Assembly (NCBI RefSeq): GCF_963975415.1
Contig: NZ_CAXBGN010000011.1
Span: 1-64,000, forward strand
Direction of reading: 5' to 3'
DNA: 64,000 bases
DNA from: Kriegella sp963975415
GTDB taxonomy: Bacteria; Bacteroidota; Bacteroidia; Flavobacteriales; Flavobacteriaceae
The notes beneath the pieces are model-generated. The model saw nothing but the letters and a program-made list of their open reading frames with translations, searched no databases and was not told the DNA's origin. The stretch's first letter is position 1. Every line of letters starts with the position of its first letter. A program made the translations under genes and the position numbers. Shown in pieces: positions 44,733 through 55,305 of this stretch.

Positions 44733-46031
44733 TTATAGCACTTTCGCCTTACCGGGATTGGGAATGCTATAGTTGCCTTCGGGGCCATGCACCGAGGGCA
44801 TATTCGCATCCCAATCAAATTCTTTGGACAAAATGCTTTTTTTTAGATTTTAGGGCTTCTTCTACCATAATTATTTGTCCGGAGTGGATGGCCATTCTGC
44901 AATAATAGTGGTCAAGGTAGATCTTGCCCCATATTCTACTTGATTGAACGGTCTGCCATCAATGATCGAATTCATAAAATCAAACTGGCATTTTTGGGAT
45001 GCACCGAGGGTCTCGTCTTTGTTACAGTGTGCCCAAATCAATTCCCTTCAGTATCATATATTTTAAATTTTTCATCGGCATAACCTTTAGTTCCCTGAAT
45101 ACGGAAACCGACCTTGTTCCATGTATTATCCATTGTTTTAGATTGAACATGCAACTTGATTTTATGAGAGTATTCATATTCGGCGTAATGGTGGTCGTAG
45201 GTATTCCCTTGATCGGGGCCATTAAACGATTGCCTTCCCCCTAACCCTTTGGCTACCATCGGATAATCGTTCATAAACCAATTTATTAAATCTATTTGAT
45301 GAATGGTTTGACCTGCCAATTGGCCTCCCCAGAGCCAAGTAAAATACCGCCAGTTTCTCACTTGATAGTTCATTTCGGTCTAGCCCGGTTGCCGGGGTGG
45401 TATTTTAGAAGCGCCTACATTGTAATACTCATTCAGAGATGTTATATCTCCAATACCCCCCTTCAATCTTTTGCTTCAACAACTGATAACCAGTTTCATA
45501 TATCAACTGCAAATCGACAACCATACCTAGATCCCTTTGTCGAGCCATTTCACTACAATTCTTAACCTTATGGCACCCCGGAATATCAACAAATAAGGGT
45601 TTTTCTATAAATTCACGTAAATTGACCTTAGCCGCAGCTTCAAGGTGCAGAGGTCGAAACGGCAGGGCGTGGCCAAGAGTACCACATCGCAACTATCGAT
45701 TACTTTTAAGCACCAAAACCTAAAAACTTCCTAGAATCGGGAACTTCTACCTGATTACCGTAAGTATTTTTTAAATTCTGGCGGGCACTTTCAATCTATC
45801 TTCAAAGACTTCACCAATAGCTACCAGTTTTACGGCAGAAGAGGTTTTGAACGCCTCATGCGCCGCCCCGGTTCCCCTGCCACCATAGCCTGTAAGACCA
45901 ATTTAATTTCTTTTTGAGGCTGCATACCAAATGCGTTTATGAGTAATCTTGCCAATAAGGCAACGCCCCCAAGGACCGCAGCGCTATTCTTTACATAATT
46001 CCTGCGACCCTTGTCCGCTTTTTTTCTTTTA
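44733..46031 (-). pseudogene. Decayed paralogue of the Gfo/Idh oxidoreductase gene
   Basis: Homologous along its whole length, in the same orientation, to the intact gene at 33731-35041: the same C-terminal codons at 44733 and a Tat-signal-like N-terminal region near 46000. It is broken by several small insertions and deletions, for example in the T run near 44840, and by an in-frame TAG at 45380-45382 where the intact gene has CAG (Gln). Most of it differs clearly from the intact gene, but 45082-45399 is nearly identical to 34081-34398, with about three mismatches by eye. It is probably non-functional; the uneven identity suggests recombination with the intact copy. Confidence 0.85.
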
Positions 46032-46615
46032 TGATTTGTTATTATTTTGATTTACGAGAGCACCGGCCCTTTCTTATTCTACCTGCTCTTTATAATGTTT
46101 GAACTGACTGTTATCTTTTAGGGTTGTATACGATAGGCAAAATAAAATTCTCTGAAGAGCTACAAGGTCCGAAAGCCATACCCTAAAACCCCCATTTTAT
46201 TTTTTATCATCAAAAACCAATCCTTGTAACCAAACGAATACCCTGTACAACTAGAAACAATCTCTTTCTAACTACTCATCTTCCAAACAGTGTTCCTCAT
46301 CACCATGTAGCACTAATGTCGTTCAAATTTATACGGGTTGTTCAATACTCCTTCGTATCATAATGAACATAATTTGTTGGCCCATGTCATATCTTTCTGA
46401 CCTACGCCTTTACCAATACTGCAAACTTTCTTTTGACCGTGTAGCCCTACTGACATCTATACACCTAATAGCGAGAAACTTAATACCTACCATAGTTAAC
46501 CTCCTACAAGTTCTTTAAGACATTAAAATATTATAAATCAATTATTAAAAAAAAGGTGTTAATTCTTACAAATTGATTATCTTCATTCGCAACAGTTTAC
46601 CAAACAACCAAGCAT
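46032..46615. other. Gene-free stretch
   Basis: 584 nt with no ORF I can support, no RNA gene and no clear repeat. It lies between the pseudogene and the split kinase and is probably decayed sequence. Confidence 0.5.
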
Positions 46616-47857
46616 ATGACCAAAACTACTGTTTGGAAACAGTTTTATTTTTTGCTGATTATACTCCCGGTAGTAATAAGTTCCTTAGTAATAATTGGCT
46701 GGTTGTTCGATTCCCAAATTATTCTGGAGTATGTGGCGGGCGACGGGGGTATGAAATTTAATACAGCCCTATTTTTTTTCCTAATTTCCATCATCTTATT
46801 CGACAACAAGAAAAAATTTCTTCCCAAATTTATCAATTATAGTATTCTAATTTTTGTTGCTTCTGTCAGTTTCTTTACGCTTTTGGAATATCGCTATGAA
46901 TTCTCCTTCACACTTGACAATCTAGTTGTCTATGATCGCTATACCGACTTATATCCTGGTAGAATGTCGATAGGTACCGCAATAGGTTTTCTAATACTGG
47001 TTTCCGGTTTAATCTTGAAAAAACCTTCAATAAGGCGATATACAGTCGTTGCACAGCTATTTTTTGCAATGGTAATTTCACTTGCTGTGATAACGATTAT
47101 CTCATACACCTTAAATATTCCCATCGAAAATAAGTCTACTTTCATTGAGACCATGGCCGTAAATACCGCCATATTGTTTTTACTTCAAGCTTTTATCGCT
47201 TCTCTTAAGAATAAGCACATCGGACTGTTTTCCATATTTTTTGGTAATCTTCAGGGTTCTCAAATTCTAAAAAACCTTCTTCCGGTCATCGTATTGATAC
47301 CGATTATTTTCAGCTACATATTGCTTATCTTATTGAACAATTCACTTGTAAAGACTGATTTTGGAATAGTACTTTATACGGTAGTTTTAATTATTGCTAC
47401 CATTTCGAGCACTGCCTATATTTCTAAGAATTTGAACAAGACCGATTTTAAACGAAAAAAGTTAGAGTTGGTGTTAAACGAAACGAATGCCTCATTAACT
47501 CAATTCAAACAAGCTTTTGACAGGGTTTCATTGATCGTAATGACAGATATCGCCGGATATATTATCGAAGTGAATGACAAATTCTGCCAAACTTCTCAAT
47601 ATTCAAGGGAAGAATTAATTGGAAAAAAACTATCTATTATTAAGTCTAGTCATCATTCAACTGCATTTTTCGGCAATTTATGGAAAAATATATCTGCCGG
47701 GAATGTATGGCATGGTGAAATAAAGAACAAAGCTAAGGATGGTTCCTTTTTTTGGGTAAATACAGCCATTGTCCCTTTTCATGGTGCCGATAACAAACCA
47801 TCGGGATACCTTGCCGTAAATAATGAAATTACGGAAAAAAAATATCAGAAAATCTAG
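46616..47857 (+). CDS. Histidine kinase, N-terminal part (membrane sensor and PAS), frameshifted
   Basis: 413 aa that form the sensor half of a membrane histidine kinase. About six to eight hydrophobic segments (15-270) are followed by a coiled linker and a PAS/PAC domain (about 295-410), with DITDIAGYIIEVNDKFCQ-type sequence changed to MTDIAGYIIEVNDKF, then KDGSFFWVNTAIVP. The frame stops at 47855 just after an A8 run (47835-47842). The next domain continues without a gap in the -1 frame, so this and the following entry are one gene split by a one-base shift. Confidence 0.8.
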   Translation: MTKTTVWKQFYFLLIILPVVISSLVIIGWLFDSQIILEYVAGDGGMKFNTALFFFLISIILFDNKKKFLPKFINYSILIFVASVSFFTLLEYRYEFSFTLDNLVVYDRYTDLYPGRMSIGTAIGFLILVSGLILKKPSIRRYTVVAQLFFAMVISLAVITIISYTLNIPIENKSTFIETMAVNTAILFLLQAFIASLKNKHIGLFSIFFGNLQGSQILKNLLPVIVLIPIIFSYILLILLNNSLVKTDFGIVLYTVVLIIATISSTAYISKNLNKTDFKRKKLELVLNETNASLTQFKQAFDRVSLIVMTDIAGYIIEVNDKFCQTSQYSREELIGKKLSIIKSSHHSTAFFGNLWKNISAGNVWHGEIKNKAKDGSFFWVNTAIVPFHGADNKPSGYLAVNNEITEKKYQKI

Positions 47858-48597
47858 CTAGTAAACTGACATCAAGTCTAATAGAAAAAAATAAGGATCT
47901 TGAACAATTCGTCTATATCGCTTCACACGATCTTCAAGAGCCATTATCTACCATTTCAAGTATCAGTAAAATGCTTAGTACGGAATATAGAGATACTTTA
48001 GATGAGAACGGTCAATCTTATATTGATTTTATATCGGGAAGTGTTTCTAGAATGCATTTACTTGTAAAAGATTTGATGGATCATTCTAGACTGGGAAAAG
48101 AGTTTAAATTTTATCATATCGATACCAATGAAATCGTTAATCAGATTCAGAAAGACTTGTCAAAAAAAATTAAAGAATCGAAAACCACTATTATTGTTGA
48201 AGATTTGCCCGATATTTTTGGAAATGAAGCCATCATAAGACAGTTGTTTCAAAACCTACTTACGAATGCTATTAAATTTAGGGAAAAAGACATACACCCT
48301 ATTATTACTATTAAGGGTGGAGAAAATAAAACACATTGGCAGTTCTCAGTATCGGATAATGGTATCGGCATCAAGAAAAAAGACCGCATAAAGATTTTTA
48401 AAATATTTCATAGATTACATAGACATGAGGTATACAAAGGCACTGGTATAGGTCTTGCTAATTGCAAAAAAATCGTCGAAATACATCATGGTAAAATTTG
48501 GGTAACACCAAATGAATCTCGAGGATGTACCTTTATATTTACTATCAATAAAAAACTAAACAATGAAAATTCCAAAATCAGTAATGCTAATCGATGA
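47842..48597 (+). CDS. Histidine kinase, C-terminal part (HisKA and ATPase), other side of frameshift
   Basis: Continues the preceding gene in the -1 frame. The H-box is FVYIASHDLQEPLSTISSIS (His near 47926), followed by DLMDHSRLGK, N-box region LFQNLLTNAIKF, G1 DNGIGIKKKD and G2 GTGIGLANCKKIV. The first ATG, at 47971, lies after the phospho-accepting histidine, so independent translation from there could not give a normal kinase. Its end overlaps the response regulator gene by 35 nt. Confidence 0.75.
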   Translation: MSENLASKLTSSLIEKNKDLEQFVYIASHDLQEPLSTISSISKMLSTEYRDTLDENGQSYIDFISGSVSRMHLLVKDLMDHSRLGKEFKFYHIDTNEIVNQIQKDLSKKIKESKTTIIVEDLPDIFGNEAIIRQLFQNLLTNAIKFREKDIHPIITIKGGENKTHWQFSVSDNGIGIKKKDRIKIFKIFHRLHRHEVYKGTGIGLANCKKIVEIHHGKIWVTPNESRGCTFIFTINKKLNNENSKISNANR

Positions 48598-48955
48598 CAA
48601 TCAATCGACCAACTTCATCCACTCAATAATTCTCAAGAGCATTCTTTCCCCAGAGCAGATTATTGTACACGACATGGCCGAGGATGCGTTAAATTATTTA
48701 AAAGAAAATAATAAACCTGAAATAATCTTTTTAGATATAAATATGCCGGGCATGGACGGTTGGGAGTTTTTAGAAGAGTATGAAAAGTCTCAATTGTCTC
48801 AAGATGGTTCTATTATCATTGTAATGCTCACCACTTCTTTGAACCCTGATGACGAAAAAAGAATACAAAATTATCGCTCGGTCAAAGGCTTTGAAAATAA
48901 ACCTTTAACCACAGAAAAGCTAAAAGACATGTTTGATAAATATTTAACCGATTAA
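48563..48955 (+). CDS. Single-domain response regulator
   Basis: A 130-aa CheY-like receiver. It has the acidic pair DD (MLIDDNQST), the phosphorylation site Asp in IIFLDINMPGMDGWEF and the Thr/Lys switch residues (LTTS, ENKPL). It has no output domain, so it probably passes the signal to another protein. It overlaps the end of the split histidine kinase by 35 nt and is its partner. Confidence 0.92.
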   Translation: MKIPKSVMLIDDNQSTNFIHSIILKSILSPEQIIVHDMAEDALNYLKENNKPEIIFLDINMPGMDGWEFLEEYEKSQLSQDGSIIIVMLTTSLNPDDEKRIQNYRSVKGFENKPLTTEKLKDMFDKYLTD

Positions 48956-49435
48956 TAGCAGTTTACCACCATTGACCCGATTCCCTTAAAAAATTCGGTA
49001 AAGGTTCTGAATTATTAGGATGCGTTGAGGCAATTTTCCCTTCCCCACTCTTGACACCTAACTACCAAAAATAATATTGAAAAAACATCGTGTTACAACG
49101 CGTATGCCGCTTCATGCCGTGTTTATTTGTTTCTTTTTGTTATTTGTTCGAATTTGCACCTGTGCCGCTATCGCGCATGCACTTTATACAAGTGACCCAT
49201 TGCCTAGTAAAGCAGTGAAAGTCAGAAAAAAATAAACTTCAAAAGGTATTGACACCAACACTAAGTTCCAATCATAGTTATCTCTAGCCGCTCAATGGCA
49301 ACTCATTTTAAACCCTTATTGAAAACACCACGTATTCCCTGCATAAAATTGCAGTACAGTACAGGATGCTAATATCTTAAAACCCTATTAATATTGTGAT
49401 ATGAGATAATAAAAGAATAGTTTTAAAGAAAATTC
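48956..49435. other. Gene-free stretch before the sulfatase
   Basis: 480 nt without a supported gene. GAATTTGC near 49153 is a partial -7-like match, not enough to call. Nothing else is recognised. Confidence 0.45.
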
Positions 49436-50899
49436 ATGACAAACAAAGTTCGAATACGACTGGGCCAATATGTAGCGCTACTCTGTACACTTGCCATAAT
49501 AACCTCTTGCAAACCAAAGAAAAAAGAAAAAGTCGAGGAACCACAAAAGACAACAAAGCCGAACGTATTGGTGCTTTTAACCGACCAATGGCGTGCCCAG
49601 GCTACAGGATACGCCGGTGACCCTAATATCAAGACACCAAACCTCGATGAACTTGCCGCTAAAAGTGTAAATTTTGAAAATGCCGTATCTGGTATGCCGG
49701 TCTGTTCCCCATTTAGAGCCTCACTTTTAACTGGTCAGCGACCTCTGACCCATGGCGTCTTTATGAATGATGTACAACTCGACACCAATGCGCTCACTAT
49801 TGCAAAAGTTTTTAAAAAGGAAGGCTATGCCACCGGATATATCGGTAAATGGCATTTAGACGGACATGGGAGACTGCAGAACGTCGCCCCCGGAAAGCGA
49901 AGACAGGGTTTTGATTTCTGGAAAGGGAACGAATGTACCCACGATTATAATCATTCGGTGTATTATGAAAATGAGGACCCAACACGAAAGACTTGGGAAG
50001 GCTATGATACATTCGAGCAGACCGATGCTGCCATCGATTATTTCAAAAAAAGGAAGTCGGCAGAGAATCCGTTTATGATGATTGTTTCCTACGGCACCCC
50101 ACACGCCCCATACCACACCGCTCCCGAAGAATATCGCAAGCGATTTGACTCTGCTAAGATCCAACTCCGCAGAAATGTGCCGGACAGTTTAAAAGAACGA
50201 GCCAAAAAAGATTTGGCCGGGTATTACGCCCATATAGCTGCATTGGACGATATGATCGGTAAGGTGATAAAAAATCTAAAAGATTCCGGACAATTCGATA
50301 ATACGATTATTGTTTTTACTGCCGATCATGGAGATTTATTGGGCTCCCATGGGGCCTATAAGAAACAACAGCCTTATGAAGAATCGGCAAGGGTACCCAT
50401 GTTGTACCGTATTCCCGAAAATCTAAAAATCGCCCCGGGAAAACGTGAAGCCTTGATGAATTCAGAAGATATTATGCCCACGCTTCTGGGGCTGTGCGAC
50501 ATTGCGATACCAAATACTGTAGAAGGCATAGATTATAGACCTTATATGGAGGGAAAAGCGCAAGTGGGGGAAGCCACTTTATTGACCTGCGTACAACCCT
50601 TTGGCCAATGGAACAAGGTGCAGCATGGCGGCAGGGAGTACAGGGCCATAAAGACGCGACAATATACGTATGCTCGAGATTTAGATGGTCCGTGGTTGCT
50701 TTTCGACAATAGCAATGACCCGTACCAATTGACCAATCTAGTGGGTAACGAGGGGCATGCTACCCTACAAGACGATATGGAGAAATTGCTTTTGGAACGA
50801 TTGAAAGAAACTGGCGATGAATTTCTGCCCGGTATGGAATACATTAAAAAATGGGGATATCCTGTAGACGAAACCGGCACCGTACCCTATACTCATTAG
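49436..50899 (+). CDS. Secreted sulfatase (type I, formylglycine-dependent)
   Basis: A 487-aa lipoprotein (lipobox IITSC, Cys25). The formylglycine signature C90-S-P-F-R-A-S-L-L-T-G is present, with metal-binding TDQWRAQATGY near 49-59, IGKWHLDG and ADHGDLLGSHG. It would remove sulfate esters from polysaccharides once matured by an anaerobic- or FGE-type enzyme not encoded here. It lies 61 nt before the GH78 rhamnosidase on the same strand, so sulfated rhamnose is a likely target. Confidence 0.93.
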   Translation: MTNKVRIRLGQYVALLCTLAIITSCKPKKKEKVEEPQKTTKPNVLVLLTDQWRAQATGYAGDPNIKTPNLDELAAKSVNFENAVSGMPVCSPFRASLLTGQRPLTHGVFMNDVQLDTNALTIAKVFKKEGYATGYIGKWHLDGHGRLQNVAPGKRRQGFDFWKGNECTHDYNHSVYYENEDPTRKTWEGYDTFEQTDAAIDYFKKRKSAENPFMMIVSYGTPHAPYHTAPEEYRKRFDSAKIQLRRNVPDSLKERAKKDLAGYYAHIAALDDMIGKVIKNLKDSGQFDNTIIVFTADHGDLLGSHGAYKKQQPYEESARVPMLYRIPENLKIAPGKREALMNSEDIMPTLLGLCDIAIPNTVEGIDYRPYMEGKAQVGEATLLTCVQPFGQWNKVQHGGREYRAIKTRQYTYARDLDGPWLLFDNSNDPYQLTNLVGNEGHATLQDDMEKLLLERLKETGDEFLPGMEYIKKWGYPVDETGTVPYTH

Positions 50900-50960
50900 T
50901 GCCGAAATAGCATCAACAAGTAAACACAGCCCACCATTTGTCCGTAATCAAAATGCAACA

Positions 50961-53729
50961 ATGAAAATAAAATTTCTTATCCTTCTAACCGTGATGTTCT
51001 CTTTGAACATCTCTTATTCCAATGCCGAGATAAACGTGCCACTTGCCATTGACCGACTTCGAGTGGAGTATCATGAAAATCCCGAAGGAATAGATATCGA
51101 AAAACCAAGATTCAGCTGGGTCTTGACAGGGGAAGGTAGAAGTCGGTACCAATCTGCATACCGCATCATTGTTGCTTCGAGCTTAGCGGAATTAGAAAAG
51201 GATCATGCAAACATTTGGGACAGCGGCAAGACCACATCCAACCAAACGAATCAAATTACGTATAGCGGTAGTTCACTTTCTTCAAATACCAAGTATTATT
51301 GGAAAGTAAAAGTATGGGACGAAGCAGGGCAAGAATCGCGATGGAGCGAAGCGGCACATTGGTCGATGGGTCTGTTGCGTTTTTCTCAATGGAAAGGCCT
51401 CTTTATTGGGCATGATGTGGGATATGACAAAACGGATAAATACGACAGTTTATACCTCCCCCCTGCCCGCTATTTGCGTAAATCGTTTAAGACATCCAAA
51501 AAAATAAAAAGAGCGATAGCACATACAACTGCCCTTGGTCTTTACGAACTTCGTTTGAATGGCAAAAAGGTGGGTGACTCCTATTTGCTTCCGGGGTGGA
51601 CAGATTACAATAAACGACTGCATTATCAAACCTTTGACATCACTGACCAGATACAGCAAGGCGAAAATGTTATAGGTGCTATTATCGCTGATGGTTGGTA
51701 TGCGGGTTATGTCGGTTATGCCCTATTGGTCCGTTTAGATAAAGTACGTGAGTTTTATGGAGTAAACCCGTCTTTTATGGGACAAATACATCTGGAATAC
51801 GAAGATGGAACTTCTGAAATCATAGCTTCCGATAGGTCATGGAAAACCAGTCAGGGGCCCACCCGTGAAGCCGATATTCTGATGGGGGAAACCTATGATG
51901 CCCGATTGGAGAATTCAGGTTGGGATTCTAATGGTTTTGATGATCGTACTTGGAAAGCCCCAAAAATCTACACCTACCCCAACGGACGTCTACAGGCGCA
52001 TCCGGGAACTTTAATAAAAAACACGGAGCGCCTAAGACCCATTGCCCTAACAGAACCACAGCCGGGAACATTTGTTTTTGATCTCGGCAAGAACATTGCC
52101 GGCATTGCTTCCCTGAGAGTGGAAGGAGCCAAAGGCACCAAAGTGCAACTTCGCTTTGGGGAAATTTTAAAAAGTGACGGTAACATTCAAACCGAGAACC
52201 TCAGACAGGCGCGCGCAACCGACACCTATATCTTAAAAGGTGAGGGTGTGGAAACCTGGCAACCGAAGTTTACCTATCACGGCTTTCAATACGTAGAAGT
52301 TACCGGATATCCTGGCAAGCCAGATTTGAATGCGATTACAGGACTGGTTTTAAGTTCCATAGAGACAGATGCGAGTACCTTTAATTCCTCGAATGCCATG
52401 AACAACACCCTATTTGAAAATATAAAGACTACCCAAAGTGCAAACTTTATTGAAGTTCCAACGGATTGTCCGCAACGGGATGAACGCCTAGGGTGGACCG
52501 GAGATGCTCAGACCTATATGCGTTCAGCAACCTATAATGCCGACGTCGCCGCCTTTATGACAAAATTCTTGGTTGATCTTGATGACGCACAGCGTTGGTA
52601 TGGCGCCTACCCCAACTTTGCGCCTTTCCCTTATTCAAGACCCGACCAATATTCACCTGCTTGGATGGATGCCGGGGTTATTATACCGTACAACATGTAT
52701 AAGGTTTACAATGACACACGTATTTTAGAATATATGTACGATGGTATGCAAAAATTTATGCAATTTCAGGCCGATGCCAGTACCGGCTATTTAAGACCTG
52801 GGGGAGGGAACAATTGGGGCGATTGGCTTTCGGTAAATGAAAAAACAAGCAATGATTTTGTCGGCGCCTCTTTTTACGGTTACGATGCCAAATTGATGGC
52901 TGAAATGGCCGAGGCATTGGGTAAAACAGAAGATTTTAAAAAGTATGCGTCCTTATTCAAAAGTATAAAAAAAGCATTTACCGAAAAATACATTCTTGCA
53001 AACGGTCATACTACGGAAGACACGCAGACCTCGTATGCGCTTGCCCTGTATTTTGACCTATACCCCGAAGCGCTTGCACAAAAAGGCGCTGACCGTCTAG
53101 CTCAAAAGATAAAAGCAAACGGCAACAAATTTACCACCGGTTTTTTAGGAACAAAACATGTGATGTTGGCCTTATCAAAATATGGTCATAACGAATTGGC
53201 CTATACCCTCTTCAAACAGACAGAATATCCCAGCTGGGGGTATTCGGTAGTCAATGGAAGTACTTCTATTTGGGAACGTTGGAACAGCTATACCAAAGAT
53301 GATGCCGTCAATTCAGACCTCAACGCAAAAATGAACTCCTTCAGCCATTATGCCTTCGGCTCGGTTGCCGAATGGATGTTTCAACATGCCATCGGAATCG
53401 ATACCGAAGATTCCGGCTATAGAAACATCATCATAAAACCCGCCATTAGCCAACAAATGAACCATCTTAGAGGAAGTTATCAAAGTATCAATGGCACCAT
53501 AGCTTCCGCTTGGCACTGGAAAGGGGACAAATTTACGATGAATATTGAAATTCCTATAAACACCACAGCCAAGGTACATCTTCCCACTAAAAACATGAGC
53601 GGCATCAAGGAAGGAAATAAGCGTATTTCTAATATATCGGACATCAAAGTTCTACAATCCAATGACCATGAAACCATACTTCAAGTTGGATCCGGAAGGT
53701 ATTCCTTTAGTGCAAAATTAGTATTATGA
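50961..53729 (+). CDS. GH78 alpha-L-rhamnosidase
   Basis: A 922-aa secreted enzyme with a signal peptide (cleavage near 22). Order of domains: N-terminal Ig-like region (LRVEYHENPEGIDIEKPRFS), Bac_rhamnosid_N carbohydrate-binding part (about 175-330), concanavalin-like domain (340-450), the (alpha/alpha)6 catalytic domain (about 465-810) with TDCPQRDERLGWTGDAQTY near 500-518, and a C-terminal beta domain. The Asp/Glu cluster in that motif is catalytic in GH78. It removes terminal alpha-L-rhamnose. Flanked by two sulfatases. Confidence 0.95.
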   Translation: MKIKFLILLTVMFSLNISYSNAEINVPLAIDRLRVEYHENPEGIDIEKPRFSWVLTGEGRSRYQSAYRIIVASSLAELEKDHANIWDSGKTTSNQTNQITYSGSSLSSNTKYYWKVKVWDEAGQESRWSEAAHWSMGLLRFSQWKGLFIGHDVGYDKTDKYDSLYLPPARYLRKSFKTSKKIKRAIAHTTALGLYELRLNGKKVGDSYLLPGWTDYNKRLHYQTFDITDQIQQGENVIGAIIADGWYAGYVGYALLVRLDKVREFYGVNPSFMGQIHLEYEDGTSEIIASDRSWKTSQGPTREADILMGETYDARLENSGWDSNGFDDRTWKAPKIYTYPNGRLQAHPGTLIKNTERLRPIALTEPQPGTFVFDLGKNIAGIASLRVEGAKGTKVQLRFGEILKSDGNIQTENLRQARATDTYILKGEGVETWQPKFTYHGFQYVEVTGYPGKPDLNAITGLVLSSIETDASTFNSSNAMNNTLFENIKTTQSANFIEVPTDCPQRDERLGWTGDAQTYMRSATYNADVAAFMTKFLVDLDDAQRWYGAYPNFAPFPYSRPDQYSPAWMDAGVIIPYNMYKVYNDTRILEYMYDGMQKFMQFQADASTGYLRPGGGNNWGDWLSVNEKTSNDFVGASFYGYDAKLMAEMAEALGKTEDFKKYASLFKSIKKAFTEKYILANGHTTEDTQTSYALALYFDLYPEALAQKGADRLAQKIKANGNKFTTGFLGTKHVMLALSKYGHNELAYTLFKQTEYPSWGYSVVNGSTSIWERWNSYTKDDAVNSDLNAKMNSFSHYAFGSVAEWMFQHAIGIDTEDSGYRNIIIKPAISQQMNHLRGSYQSINGTIASAWHWKGDKFTMNIEIPINTTAKVHLPTKNMSGIKEGNKRISNISDIKVLQSNDHETILQVGSGRYSFSAKLVL

Positions 53730-53823
53730 ACAGCTTTTAGATTACAGCGCACTATAGAAAATAGATTTTTCCCAAAGAAAAAAATCAAAGCGATAGCAGT
53801 CAAAAATATTCCAATTCTTTGAT

Positions 53824-55284
53824 TCACTTTGTATTGACGTTCTGATTTGCAGCGTCATAGGAAATATGACCGGTAGACCCTTGTCCTAATATCTCGTATC
53901 GTTTCTTCGGAATCTGGTTGCGATGTTGTGCTACTACCTCAACATATTGGGGCTTATCGATTACATTAAACCATTCTTGAGAATCATTGCTATGGTCATA
54001 AAACTCCTCGGAACCATCGTTGTATTGAATAAAGCGATATCCTTCCGACACAATGGCATAATTGCCAGGGCCAAAACTTGTTCTGGCGTAATGGGGCCAT
54101 TCAACCTCAGGGTTTTCAAATAATGGCACCAAGGAATTTCCCTCGTGCGTCGGATCTGGTTCGAGTCCACTTAGGGCCAGCAACGTAGGATAGATATCCA
54201 ACAGTTGGGCTGGCTTGTTGCAAACTACTCCCTCTGGGATTCCAGGACCCATGATAATTAAGGGCACGCGGGCACCATCTTCCCACAAACTACGTTTGGC
54301 AAAGCGTTCTTTTTCACCCAAATGAAAACCATGATCGCTAAATAGTACTACATATGTATTCGTACCATAATCACCATTATCCAATGCCGTTAAGACGCGA
54401 CCTACCTGTTCGTCAACAAAACTTACGCAAGCCAGGTAAGACTGTACCAGTGGTTTCCAGGCATCATTTTCGGTAACCCATTCATAGGGTGGTGATACAT
54501 GTTTCAAACGGGTAATATCCACCCCATACGAAGAGATATCATTCAAATCGTCAGTAATGGTTCTTGGTAACCGTAGCGAATCTAAAGGATACATATCGAA
54601 CCACTTTTGCGGAACAAATTGGGGTACATGGGGACGATAAAATCCGACCCCCATCCAAAAGGGTTCGCTTCGCTTTTCAGCCAACCGGGCCTCTGCCCAG
54701 CTAGCAATGTGATAGTCGGGCATTTGATCATCACGGTCGGGAAATGCACCCCAGTCCCACAATGGATGTCCCGGATAATTACTGATTTTCTCATCGGGCA
54801 TAGGACCAAAACCTCCGAATTGACCAGCATAATTCGGTATATGGGCTTCATTGATTCCTTTACCATTATGGAATAATTTTCCTGCGGCAAATACCTCATA
54901 TCCTTCTTTTTCAAATCGTTTGGGCATGACCACGCTTTTGCTGGCCACAGGAGATTCGGTGATGTCGGGGTTTAAGAAGTAAATACCCGAGGTGCTGGGA
55001 TACAGGGAAGTCATCACACTTGCCCGCGAAGGATTACAGACCGGGGCCTGACAATGCGCATTGCTAAAAAGCATCCCGCGTTGGGCCAGCCGATCCATGT
55101 GAGGTGTCTTAGCCTGCGGATGACCTCCCAAAACACCGATCCAATCATTTAGGTCATCAACGGCAATGACCAAAACATTGGGCTTTTCCAGTCTTTTTAC
55201 ATTCTCTTTTTTTTTATTCGTATTGCAAGCTCCTAGAACAAACAAGAGGATCAAAACAGAAATAATCCTGTTTTTTCCAGACAT
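53824..55284 (-). CDS. Secreted sulfatase, iduronate-2-sulfatase-like
   Basis: A 486-aa lipoprotein sulfatase if started at MSGKNRIISV (55284); an ATG at 55305 would add seven residues. The lipobox is LGAC. The formylglycine site is C-N-P-S-R-A-S in APVCNPSRASVMTS, preceded by VIAVDDLNDW, and the DHGFHLGEKERF segment completes the metal site. The overall pattern matches iduronate-2-sulfatase/choline-sulfatase-type enzymes. It is convergent with the rhamnosidase gene, forming a three-gene set. Its real sugar target cannot be read. Confidence 0.92.
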   Translation of the reverse strand: MSGKNRIISVLILLFVLGACNTNKKKENVKRLEKPNVLVIAVDDLNDWIGVLGGHPQAKTPHMDRLAQRGMLFSNAHCQAPVCNPSRASVMTSLYPSTSGIYFLNPDITESPVASKSVVMPKRFEKEGYEVFAAGKLFHNGKGINEAHIPNYAGQFGGFGPMPDEKISNYPGHPLWDWGAFPDRDDQMPDYHIASWAEARLAEKRSEPFWMGVGFYRPHVPQFVPQKWFDMYPLDSLRLPRTITDDLNDISSYGVDITRLKHVSPPYEWVTENDAWKPLVQSYLACVSFVDEQVGRVLTALDNGDYGTNTYVVLFSDHGFHLGEKERFAKRSLWEDGARVPLIIMGPGIPEGVVCNKPAQLLDIYPTLLALSGLEPDPTHEGNSLVPLFENPEVEWPHYARTSFGPGNYAIVSEGYRFIQYNDGSEEFYDHSNDSQEWFNVIDKPQYVEVVAQHRNQIPKKRYEILGQGSTGHISYDAANQNVNTK

Positions 55285-55305
55285 TAATTTATCAAAAAGT
55301 ATCAA

